Positions 6,299 through 12,497 of a stretch of DNA of 38,800 nt are shown piece by piece. Within the stretch, counting starts at the first letter, position 1. The number at the start of each line of letters is the position of its first letter. A model generated the notes under the pieces. That model was given only the letters and a program-made list of their open reading frames with translations, was not told where the DNA came from and searched no databases. A program made the translations under genes and the position numbers. This DNA is from a virus, in the IMG/VR virus record IMGVR_UViG_3300033997_000148, positions 1-38,800 of that record; one strand, written 5' to 3'.

Positions 6299-7516
6299 AT
6301 GAAATGTGAAAACGTAGAACACTTTAAAACATTATGTACAGAGGGCGTTAAACTCAGCAAGGTGGATTTATCCGCTGTAGACTTTACCGGGGCTGATTTC
6401 AAGGGGTTTGATTTTACAAAAACAGACTTCTTCGACGCTAATTTCTCCGGGGCTGACTTCTCCGGGGCTGACTTCTCCGGGGCTGACTTCTCCGGGGCCA
6501 GCTTTCGTTGTGTCAACTTCTCCGGGGCTAACTTCTCCGGGGCTAACTTCTCCGGGGCTGGCTTCTCCGACGCTGACTTCACCGGGGCTAACTTCTCCGG
6601 GGCTGGCTTCTCCGGGGCTAACTTCTCCGGGGCTAACTTCTCCGGGGCTGGCTTCTTCGACGCTGACTTCACCGGGGCTAACTTCTCCGGGGCTGACTTC
6701 ATCGGGGCCAACTTCTCCGGGGCCAGCTCTTGTTGGGCCAACTTCTCCAGGGCCAACTTCTCCAGGGCCAGCTTCACCGATGCTGACTTCACCGATGCTG
6801 ACTTCACAGGGGCTGGCTTTCGTTGGGCCAACTTCTCCAGGGCTAGCTTCTCCGACGCTAACTTCTCCGACGCTGACTTCTCCGGGGCTAACTTCTCCGG
6901 GGCTAACTTCTCCGGGGCTAACTTCTCCGGGGCTAACTTCTCCGGGGCTGACATCATCGGGGCTAACTTCTCCAGGGCTAGCTTCTCCGACGCTAACTTC
7001 TCCGACGCTAACTTCTCCAGGGCTAACTTCTCCAGGGCTAACTTCTCCAGGGCTAGCTTCTCCGACGCTAACTTCTCCGACGCTGACTTCTCCGGGGCTG
7101 ACTTCTCCGGGGCTAACTTCTCCGGGGCTGACTTCTCCGGGGCTGACTTCTCCGGGGCTAACTTCTCCGGGGCCCGCTTCTCCGGGGCTGACTTCTCCGG
7201 GGCTAACTTCTCCGGGGCTGACTTCTCCGGGGCTGACTTCTCCGGGGCTAACTTCTCCAGGGCCTACTTCACCAGGGCTGACTTCTCCGGGGTCGATTTC
7301 TCCGGGGCTAACTTCTCTGGGGCTAGCTTCTATAACACGAACTTCTATAACACTAACTTCTATAACACTAACTTCTATAGCATTAACTTCTCCAGGGCTG
7401 ACTTCTCCGGGGCTAACTTCTCCGGGGCTAACTTCTCCGGGGCTAACTTCTCCAGGGCTGATTTCTCCGGGGCTGACTTTACGAAAACGACAGGTTTAAT
7501 TATGGAGGTAAAATGA
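6299..7516 (+). CDS. Long pentapeptide-repeat protein
   Basis: From about residue 18 to 396 the protein is an almost unbroken run of pentapeptides of the form A[DN]F[ST]G, roughly 75 of them, with rare variants (FRCVN, SSCWA, YNTNF). Such repeats fold as a right-handed square beta-helix, four pentapeptides per turn, here about 18-19 turns. Some relatives (Qnr, MfpA) mimic DNA and bind gyrase. Most have no known role. I start at ATG 6299, nine bases after AAGGAG (6284-6289) and behind the promoter at 6227-6255. ATG 6224 would add 25 residues. The 15-bp repeat (GACTTCTCCGGGGCT type) is nearly identical at DNA level, which implies recent expansion. It overlaps the next gene by ATGA. Confidence 0.9.
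   Translation: MKCENVEHFKTLCTEGVKLSKVDLSAVDFTGADFKGFDFTKTDFFDANFSGADFSGADFSGADFSGASFRCVNFSGANFSGANFSGAGFSDADFTGANFSGAGFSGANFSGANFSGAGFFDADFTGANFSGADFIGANFSGASSCWANFSRANFSRASFTDADFTDADFTGAGFRWANFSRASFSDANFSDADFSGANFSGANFSGANFSGANFSGADIIGANFSRASFSDANFSDANFSRANFSRANFSRASFSDANFSDADFSGADFSGANFSGADFSGADFSGANFSGARFSGADFSGANFSGADFSGADFSGANFSRAYFTRADFSGVDFSGANFSGASFYNTNFYNTNFYNTNFYSINFSRADFSGANFSGANFSGANFSRADFSGADFTKTTGLIMEVK
6427..7480. repeat. 15-bp coding minisatellite of the pentapeptide gene
   Basis: About 70 tandem 15-bp units close to ACTTCTCCGGGGCTG, with third-unit variants that swap Asp/Asn and Gly/Arg codons. The reading frame one base later and one minus-strand frame are also free of stops over most of it, purely as a result of the repeat. 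Short reads could misjudge the copy number. Confidence 0.9.
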
Positions 7517-8109
7517 TCACAAGCAGAGACTGTACAGAGCGGTACGGCGATCCTAAAAAAGAGTCATCTATGATTCTGTGGGACGTTCCAGCAGAACTGG
7601 AAGTTGGTGTCATCCCTAAGAAAATCTACATAAACAAGGACTTTCAACCTGTTCTTGAACAAGCCTTCAGGAATCTCGTAACAGGAGGCCACGCACAGAA
7701 GTTGAAAACGTATGATGGGTGTTTCAATATTCGGGCAAACAAGGGCAATAGTGCATCGTACTCGCTTCATGCATGGGGATTGGCCATAGATTTTGATGCG
7801 GCATGGAACAGGTTTAACAGCGAGCCCACAATGAATCTCAACATCGTGAAGTGCTTCGAGGACGCTGGTTGTGAATGGGGCGGCCGGTGGAGTGTACAGG
7901 ATGGTATGCACTTCCAGCTAAAAGCATTTCCAACAGCACAACTCACGCATGATGACATCGAAAAGCTGTCATGTGGTCACGACTGGTTGATAGATAGAAA
8001 GTTGTACAAGTTTGAGTCGATAGCTCGTACGGGTGGTACGATGTGGGCAACCCTGGTTGACACCACAACAGGGGCCGTATTCAATCTTAAAATGATAGAA
8101 ACTAAATAG
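7513..8109 (+). CDS. M15-family peptidase, probable endolysin
   Basis: This 198-residue protein matches the VanY/L-alanyl-D-glutamate peptidase type (M15) that cuts the peptide part of peptidoglycan. The zinc ligands are visible: SLHAWGLAIDFD gives His86 and Asp93, and DGMHF gives His133. The CEWGGRWS segment at about 120-127 is also typical. The last 45 residues or so may be a small extra domain. There is no signal peptide, so release needs a holin. A candidate lies far away at 35976-36323. GGAGG at 7504-7508 is the ribosome site, inside the end of the pentapeptide gene, which it overlaps by four bases. Confidence 0.88.
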   Translation: MITSRDCTERYGDPKKESSMILWDVPAELEVGVIPKKIYINKDFQPVLEQAFRNLVTGGHAQKLKTYDGCFNIRANKGNSASYSLHAWGLAIDFDAAWNRFNSEPTMNLNIVKCFEDAGCEWGGRWSVQDGMHFQLKAFPTAQLTHDDIEKLSCGHDWLIDRKLYKFESIARTGGTMWATLVDTTTGAVFNLKMIETK

Positions 8110-8121
8110 GAGGGTAGACAA

Positions 8122-8433
8122 ATGATTAAAAGACTGTATGCAATAAGTTTTGAGAATTATCAGGAGATCAGTAAGAGAGAATTTCTGGAGCTGAAGATGA
8201 TCGCTCCGGAAGCAGAGTTTAACACAAGTTTCAGTCGGGTGAGTGATGGAGACTTCTCAAAAATGCCTGATGACCACCTTGGGCAACTGTACATAACGAG
8301 TAAGGACCCCATAATTGTTGATCCCATCTTCGTCGTCTCACTGGACATGAGGGTTCCTTTCAAAGTTGAGAAGGTGATTGATGTTCAGATGAGTAAGGAT
8401 GTAGTGAGCTTATACAGTACAGAGCCGGTTTAA
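8122..8433 (+). CDS. Hypothetical protein
   Basis: A 103-residue protein behind AGGAGGGT at 8108-8115, 12 bases after the endolysin stop. The predicted pattern is alternating strand and helix, with many Ser, Asp and Val and no Cys or membrane segment. I recognise no family. Its position between endolysin and the DUF2800 nuclease is the only context. Confidence 0.75.
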   Translation: MIKRLYAISFENYQEISKREFLELKMIAPEAEFNTSFSRVSDGDFSKMPDDHLGQLYITSKDPIIVDPIFVVSLDMRVPFKVEKVIDVQMSKDVVSLYSTEPV

Positions 8434-8473
8434 CTACACAAATACAACGAATTCAAAAAAGGAGAATAGAAAG

Positions 8474-9697
8474 ATGTCTGATCACGCAAAGTACAGTCCA
8501 TCACAGTTAAAGAGAATAATAGCATGCCCGGGTTCAGTTAAACTCAGTGAGGGCTACACAGAAGAAGAGTCCCCTTATGCGGCAGAGGGCACAATGCTGC
8601 ACGAGATTATGGCGGCAACGCTACAGAAGCTCCAGAAGCAACCCTCACCTTTTCTGGTACCAGTGTTCCTGGAAGAAGCTATCAACGAAGCACCGGTAAA
8701 ATTGGAGAAGGAGCAGATCAGAACATGTGAGGCAGCTCTCGACGCATTTCTGGCTGTCTTCACAGAGCTGAAAGAGGAGTGCGATCTGGTCAAGATCGAT
8801 ATTGAAGAACGGGTTTCTCTTGAGGGTTACCATGTACCCGATTGTTCTGGTACAGCAGATGTAATACTCACATGTTTTGGGCGCGAATCTTTCCGGGTTC
8901 GGGAAATACACATTATCGATTGGAAATTTGGCCAGGGTGTGTATGTAGACGTGGAGAATAATCCGCAGTGCCAGGCTTATCTGCTCGGTGCATGCGCTAA
9001 ATGGGTATCAAGCCCGTCTGCGGAGGTGCTGAAAGCACATATCATTCAACCCCGACTGGACAACTATAATTCACATCAGTACACTTATCAGGAGCTCATG
9101 AACTGGTGTGACACTGTTCTCAAACCGGCTATCAAGCTTGCAGAGAACGGTACGGTCTTCTTTGCTGGTGAAGAGCAGTGTCAATGGTGCAAGGCTTCAG
9201 GCAATTGCAAAGCGGAGTATGAACTGGCTAGGGACACTGCAATAAAGGCTTTTGCTCTCTACACACAGCCAGACGTGTCTGATGAAGATAAGAAGTGGAT
9301 ACTGGAGAACACAGCTTTTCTGACAAAATATGTGGATTCTGTTAAAAAAGAGGTTGTTGCCCGTCTTCTCATGGGTGGCGAGTTTCCAGGCTACAAGCTG
9401 GTCAATGGCAGGTCGTCCAGGGACTGGGAGAGCGAAGAAACGGCCAGAGAGTGGCTAGTGTCCAGAAGTGAGCAGCCGGGTTCAGGTTTCGGCTTTGAAG
9501 ATATCTTTGAAACCAAACTGGTCACTCCAGCCAAAGCGGAGAAGTTGTCAAAGGGTATGAAGAAAGATCCGGAATTTGTCGCGCTCTACAATACCCGAGA
9601 GGGGGCCCCAACACTGGTCAAGGCAGAAGATAAACGACCAGAGTACATGGCACCAGGGGCAACAGAGGCGTTTGCGGAGTTCATCACCAATGACTAA
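8474..9697 (+). CDS. DUF2800 family, Cas4/RecB-like PD-(D/E)XK nuclease
   Basis: This 407-residue protein shows the DUF2800 signature: YSPSQLKRIIACPGSVKLSE at the start, then YAAEGTMLHEI, a GTADVI strand, and IIDWKFGQGVYVD..NNPQ, the Asp and Asp-x-Lys of a PD-(D/E)XK nuclease core. One Cys near the N-terminus (18) and three late ones (about 236, 239 and 245, CQWCKASGNC) follow the Fe-S layout of Cas4 and AddB. It probably acts as an exonuclease in phage replication or recombination, together with the DUF2815 protein at 11537. AAAGGAG lies seven bases before the ATG. Confidence 0.88.
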   Translation: MSDHAKYSPSQLKRIIACPGSVKLSEGYTEEESPYAAEGTMLHEIMAATLQKLQKQPSPFLVPVFLEEAINEAPVKLEKEQIRTCEAALDAFLAVFTELKEECDLVKIDIEERVSLEGYHVPDCSGTADVILTCFGRESFRVREIHIIDWKFGQGVYVDVENNPQCQAYLLGACAKWVSSPSAEVLKAHIIQPRLDNYNSHQYTYQELMNWCDTVLKPAIKLAENGTVFFAGEEQCQWCKASGNCKAEYELARDTAIKAFALYTQPDVSDEDKKWILENTAFLTKYVDSVKKEVVARLLMGGEFPGYKLVNGRSSRDWESEETAREWLVSRSEQPGSGFGFEDIFETKLVTPAKAEKLSKGMKKDPEFVALYNTREGAPTLVKAEDKRPEYMAPGATEAFAEFITND

Positions 9698-9785
9698 AAT
9701 ACTCGTGGCCTGTGAGGAGTCACAGGCCGTATGTAAAGCTTTCAGAATCAATGGCCGACCAGTGGGGGTGGTTCTTACAACATGA
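9690..9785 (+). pseudogene. Remnant of a DNA methyltransferase N-terminus
   Basis: ATG at 9690 overlaps the end of the DUF2800 gene and encodes MTKILVACEESQAVCKAF, then 13 unrelated-looking residues and a stop at 9783. The first 19 residues match the typical start of phage DNA cytosine methyltransferase-like proteins (KILVACEESQAVC.AFR, the SAM-binding strand). The rest of such an enzyme, normally 150 residues or more, is missing, and I see no continuation in other frames. The stop overlaps the next start (ATGA). It is probably a deletion scar kept as a translated spacer. Confidence 0.65.
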
Positions 9786-10015
9786 CCGAACAAAAGAGTA
9801 AAAAAATATGGCACAGTAGACCGGAAACACAGGTACCCGGTTACGAGTGGATATGGCAGCGAGTGTGCAGAGAACGAGCTGAAGGCCACCCTAAATACAG
9901 AGGCGGCAGGAGCAGGCAGTTTAATCTGAGAATGCCGAACCACAGACTAAACGACAAAGACATTTACGAAATGCAAAAGGATGGTGAGCTTTATGGAAAA
10001 CCAAGAAAGTTTTGA
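9782..10015 (+). CDS. Hypothetical protein
   Basis: A 77-residue basic protein whose ATG overlaps the stop of the methyltransferase remnant. It is rich in Arg, Trp and Tyr (GYEWIWQRVCRERAEG, RGGRSRQFNLRMPNHR). It has no recognised domain. The composition would suit nucleic-acid binding, but that is a guess. It overlaps the next small gene by 23 to 35 bases, depending on that gene's start. Confidence 0.6.
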   Translation: MTEQKSKKIWHSRPETQVPGYEWIWQRVCRERAEGHPKYRGGRSRQFNLRMPNHRLNDKDIYEMQKDGELYGKPRKF

Positions 10016-10163
10016 TGAGCCCTACGATTTTGAGCGTGAGGCTGAAGAAGATGCGAAACGGGTAAGCTTGGAAACAACTCTTGCGCGAATCCGGGCAAGA
10101 GTTGAACGGAGGGCAAGGGAGGCTCAGGAAAAGCCCCCCCTCCCGTTTAATATAAGGTGGTAA
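9993..10163 (+). CDS. Hypothetical small charged protein
   Basis: A 56-residue protein from ATG 9993 (MENQESFDEPYDF). An in-frame ATG at 9981 would add four residues but has no room for a ribosome site. The first third is acidic, and the rest is a charged helix rich in Glu, Arg and Ala that probably forms a coiled coil. It ends just before the long inverted repeat at 10171. No family is recognised. Confidence 0.6.
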   Translation: MENQESFDEPYDFEREAEEDAKRVSLETTLARIRARVERRAREAQEKPPLPFNIRW

Positions 10164-10170
10164 TAAAAAA

Positions 10171-10228
10171 GTTCTTTACTACTTAATTAAAATATGTTAA
10201 AGTGATTCTTAATTAAGTAGTAAAGAAC
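10171..10228. promoter_or_regulatory. 20-bp perfect inverted repeat, operator- or hairpin-like
   Basis: GTTCTTTACTACTTAATTAA (10171-10190) and its exact complement (10209-10228) enclose an 18-base centre. It lies between two co-directional genes, 41 bases before the 10269 start. The outer parts are mixed sequence and the inner parts AT-rich, so it is not a classic terminator. It could be an operator for a dimeric regulator, an mRNA hairpin, or a processing site. Confidence 0.8.
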
Positions 10229-10268
10229 ACAGAGCATGAATCTAATAGTAAACAAAAGGAGAAATGAA

Positions 10269-10835
10269 ATGCCAATACCGAAGAGAGAAGTTATTAAAGA
10301 CCTCATAGAGAAAGGTGGAGCCACTAAAGAGTCCCTTATGAGAGATGCGGAGTGTTCCATAAGCAGTCTCAACACGAACTTCCTGTATCTCAGGCTCATG
10401 GGCTTCTACCCTGTAGCAGATACAGAGACAGGTGTGTACAGCTTCATTGGGGAGGCGGAGTGGAATGAGCTTCAGAGACAGAAGGAAGAAGCGGCAAAAG
10501 CGAAGAAAGCAAAACCTGCGGCTCTCCAGGAGCTTTTACTGGTCGCGTCAAGAAGACTCGAAAGAGCAGAAAAGACTGCTGCTATGGCTATTGAGAAGCA
10601 GCAGAGCGGAGACGACACAAGGCTTACCGAGCTCCGTGTCATAAAGAGTAAGGCAGAGCTTGAGATTGCACAGATTCTGTTCGAGGAGATGAAAGCACGG
10701 TGCCAGAATGCTGGTATCGATGTAGACACCGTATTGACTGAAGCGAGTACAGCTACAGAAGGTCATGTTGACGAGACTCTGGTTATTGAGGATACCGATG
10801 ACAATACGTCCGACGATTCAGATGAGCTTGTGTGA
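10269..10835 (+). CDS. Coiled-coil protein with possible helix-turn-helix N-terminus
   Basis: I start at ATG 10269, seven bases after AAAGGAG (10255-10261). ATG 10236 would add 11 residues and lacks a ribosome site. The 188-residue protein has three parts. Residues 1-60 resemble a winged helix-turn-helix (VIKDLIEKGGATKESLM, then SISSLNTNFLYLRLMGF). A long Lys/Ala/Glu-rich coiled coil covers about 65-150. The tail is very acidic (EDTDDNTSDDSDELV). It follows the 20-bp inverted repeat, so autoregulation through that site is possible. I do not recognise a family. Confidence 0.7.
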   Translation: MPIPKREVIKDLIEKGGATKESLMRDAECSISSLNTNFLYLRLMGFYPVADTETGVYSFIGEAEWNELQRQKEEAAKAKKAKPAALQELLLVASRRLERAEKTAAMAIEKQQSGDDTRLTELRVIKSKAELEIAQILFEEMKARCQNAGIDVDTVLTEASTATEGHVDETLVIEDTDDNTSDDSDELV

Positions 10836-11127
10836 CGTTAAAGCACGGTATGACCTCATCGATCCCGAGGTCATACACGGCATGGCATTGTGCTTCACAG
10901 ATGGATCTTTAAAGTATGGGGACTACAATTGGATCAATGTCCCGGAGTCGAAGTACAATGCAGCTTATCAAAGGCATATGCGAGACCACCATAGAGGTGT
11001 ATACTTTGCTGAGGATTCAGGGCTGCTGCATATAGACCATGCCATAGCCAATCTAGCTATACTGCGGAGTATGCTGGCTACTGATCCAGTTATTGCCAGA
11101 GCTATGATCGAGGGGGCCTATAAATGA
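10822..11127 (+). CDS. DUF5664-type dATP/dGTP diphosphohydrolase-like protein
   Basis: I start at ATG 10822 (MSLCDVKARYDLI), overlapping the previous gene by 14 bases. Longer upstream starts translate the other gene's acidic tail out of frame. The 101 residues match the DUF5664 pattern: RYDLI.PE, then LKYGDYNW, Y..HMRDH, and EDSGLLHIDHAIANLAIL, with conserved His, Asp and Glu residues for metal binding. Relatives hydrolyse dATP/dGTP or have related nucleotide roles, including in diaminopurine phages. No PurZ is visible here, so a role in the dNTP pool is more likely. It overlaps the next gene by ATGA. Confidence 0.75.
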   Translation: MSLCDVKARYDLIDPEVIHGMALCFTDGSLKYGDYNWINVPESKYNAAYQRHMRDHHRGVYFAEDSGLLHIDHAIANLAILRSMLATDPVIARAMIEGAYK

Positions 11128-11540
11128 GTAATACATGGGAACGACAAAATACATTTGGTCAACGGAATTTTGATCTAGCATCTCTGGTTTACAATCAACT
11201 TAGACTAGAACAGAAGATGCATACAGAACCGAACACGTTGCAAACGCTTGACCAGAAGATGCAAACAGTCAGAAACCTGTGCACTGCTATCAATGTAGAG
11301 CTTGCTGAATTGTTGAACGAGCTGCCGTGGAAAACATGGAAGCCTGTTGAGCGTCAAAGCTTCAATGAACGAAAGGCTTTAGAAGAGGCCGCCGATGTGT
11401 TCATCTTCTTCCTGGATTTGTGGCTCTTGCTGGCCTACATAGCCGGAGATGAGAGTCCAACGCAAAGGCTCTATGAAGAAGTATCAAGAAAACAACTTAA
11501 AAACTTATTACGTGTAGACGAAGGAGAATTTAAATCATGA
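11124..11540 (+). CDS. dUTPase/MazG-like all-alpha NTP pyrophosphohydrolase
   Basis: A 138-residue helical protein with the two metal-binding helices of the all-alpha NTP pyrophosphatase superfamily: INVELAELLNELPWKTWK (E..E) and LEEAADVFIFFLDLWL (E...D). The PWKTWK spacing and the FFLDL helix are close to dimeric dUTPase-type proteins. It probably hydrolyses dUTP or another dNTP to keep it out of phage DNA, next to the DUF5664 enzyme with which it forms an overlapping pair. It also overlaps the DUF2815 gene by ATGA. Confidence 0.8.
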   Translation: MSNTWERQNTFGQRNFDLASLVYNQLRLEQKMHTEPNTLQTLDQKMQTVRNLCTAINVELAELLNELPWKTWKPVERQSFNERKALEEAADVFIFFLDLWLLLAYIAGDESPTQRLYEEVSRKQLKNLLRVDEGEFKS

Positions 11541-12103
11541 TAACCCCAGAAATGACAGGATCTTTTATAAAAGTTTTTGAACCGGAGCCTAATCTCAGCG
11601 GAAATCTTGTTTACAGTATTCAGTTGATGTTGCCCAAAACGGATGCCAAGGGTATCGCGGAATTACAGTCAGCCATTGACCAGGCTATAGCCAAAGGTAA
11701 AGAAAAGCTATGGAAAGGAAAAGTACCAAAGTTTCGCTATCAACCCTTGAGAGACGGAGATGAAGAACTTGAAAGTGGAGAGAAGACTGACCCATCCTAC
11801 AAAGGAATGCTGTTCCTGAACGCCTCCTGTAATACGAAGCGCAAACCCCAGGTGGTCGGGCCAAACGGTAAGCCCCTCATGGATCAGGAGAGCCTGTACT
11901 CCGGGTGCATAGTACGGGCTGATGTAAGAGCCTTTCCCTACAGCAATGGAGGAAACAACGGCGTAGGTTGGTGGTTAAACAATCTTATGCTTGTCCGCGA
12001 TGGAAAGAGACTGGATGGTCAGGTTGACGCAGTAGACGCATTCGCGTCGTACGCATCACCAGATACCGAGGATAGTGCACCAGTAGAGAACGAGTTAGTA
12101 TAA
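11537..12103 (+). CDS. DUF2815 family ssDNA-binding protein
   Basis: A 188-residue protein with the DUF2815 order: an N-terminal F.KVFEPE segment, YSIQLMLPK, a helix (IAELQSAIDQAIAKGKEKLW), the FLNASCNTKRKPQVVGPNG loop, and YSGCIVRADVRAFPYSNGGNNGVGWWLNNLML, then an acidic C-terminal tail (PDTEDSAPVENELV) as usual for ssDNA-binding proteins that recruit partners. It should coat single-stranded DNA at the fork. AAGGAG precedes the ATG, and the start overlaps the dUTPase gene. A terminator follows at 12130. Confidence 0.88.
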   Translation: MITPEMTGSFIKVFEPEPNLSGNLVYSIQLMLPKTDAKGIAELQSAIDQAIAKGKEKLWKGKVPKFRYQPLRDGDEELESGEKTDPSYKGMLFLNASCNTKRKPQVVGPNGKPLMDQESLYSGCIVRADVRAFPYSNGGNNGVGWWLNNLMLVRDGKRLDGQVDAVDAFASYASPDTEDSAPVENELV

Positions 12104-12129
12104 AGTTAGCATAGAAGAATATGAGAGTG

Positions 12130-12153
12130 AGCCAACACTGTGGGGTGTTGGCT
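12130..12153 (+). terminator. Rho-independent-type terminator
   Basis: A 9-bp stem (AGCCAACAC / GTGTTGGCT) with a six-base loop is followed by TATTTTA. It lies 27 bases after the DUF2815 gene and divides the nucleotide/SSB cluster from the polymerase cluster. Confidence 0.8.
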
Positions 12154-12206
12154 TATTTTAGGCGGGTTTAGTTTTAATTACGTTTTGTTTAAAGGGGCTA
12201 TCTTAA

Positions 12207-12497
12207 ATGAATGAGTTCACACCCATAAACGGGGATTACTATAAGACGAAAGAACGTGCTAAGGAGAGAAGAGAGTTTACTGAGCGTTGGCTCAAGGAAA
12301 ACGGGATAGGCTTTGATGTCCCAAACAAGGGGCAGTACCGCATTCCTAGTAAGCATTGCTGCATTATAATGTTCTACCCTAAGTCTGGTGTTCTAAAGTT
12401 CAAGCGTCTGAGGAAAACACAGAAGGTGTCTCGCTTTTACAGTTCGGATGCAGAAGCGATACTCAATAAGATAAGAGAACTACAGGAGCCGAGATGA
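12207..12497 (+). CDS. Hypothetical protein before DNA polymerase
   Basis: A 96-residue basic protein starting MNEFTPINGDYYKTKERAKER. AAAGGGGC at 12191-12198 is the likely ribosome site. It has a helical N-terminal third and a strand-rich middle (YRIPSKHCCIIMFYPKSGVLKF). It ends in the ATGA overlap with the polymerase start, so the two are coupled. No family is recognised. A small accessory factor of the polymerase is possible but not shown. Confidence 0.75.
   Translation: MNEFTPINGDYYKTKERAKERREFTERWLKENGIGFDVPNKGQYRIPSKHCCIIMFYPKSGVLKFKRLRKTQKVSRFYSSDAEAILNKIRELQEPR

Noticed and set aside
6235-6957. 240-residue minus-strand ORF rich in Ala-Pro-Glu-Lys
   Set aside because: It is the opposite strand of the same tandem repeat, with no ribosome site in a plus-strand region. 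It is an artefact of the repeat.
6408-7499. 363-residue Thr-Ser-Pro-Gly-Leu repeat ORF in the next frame
   Set aside because: It is a shadow of the 15-bp repeat in the pentapeptide gene. The pentapeptide frame has the ribosome site, promoter and a sensible non-repeat N-terminus.
6299-7516. CRISPR array or diversity-generating repeat
   Set aside because: The 15-bp units are contiguous and coding with no spacers, and there is no reverse transcriptase or template/variable repeat pair in the window.
10822-11127. Diaminopurine (Z) genome modification
   Set aside because: DUF5664 and PolA are reminiscent of Z-genome phages, but no PurZ (adenylosuccinate synthetase-like) or DatZ gene is present in the window, so the pathway cannot be claimed.
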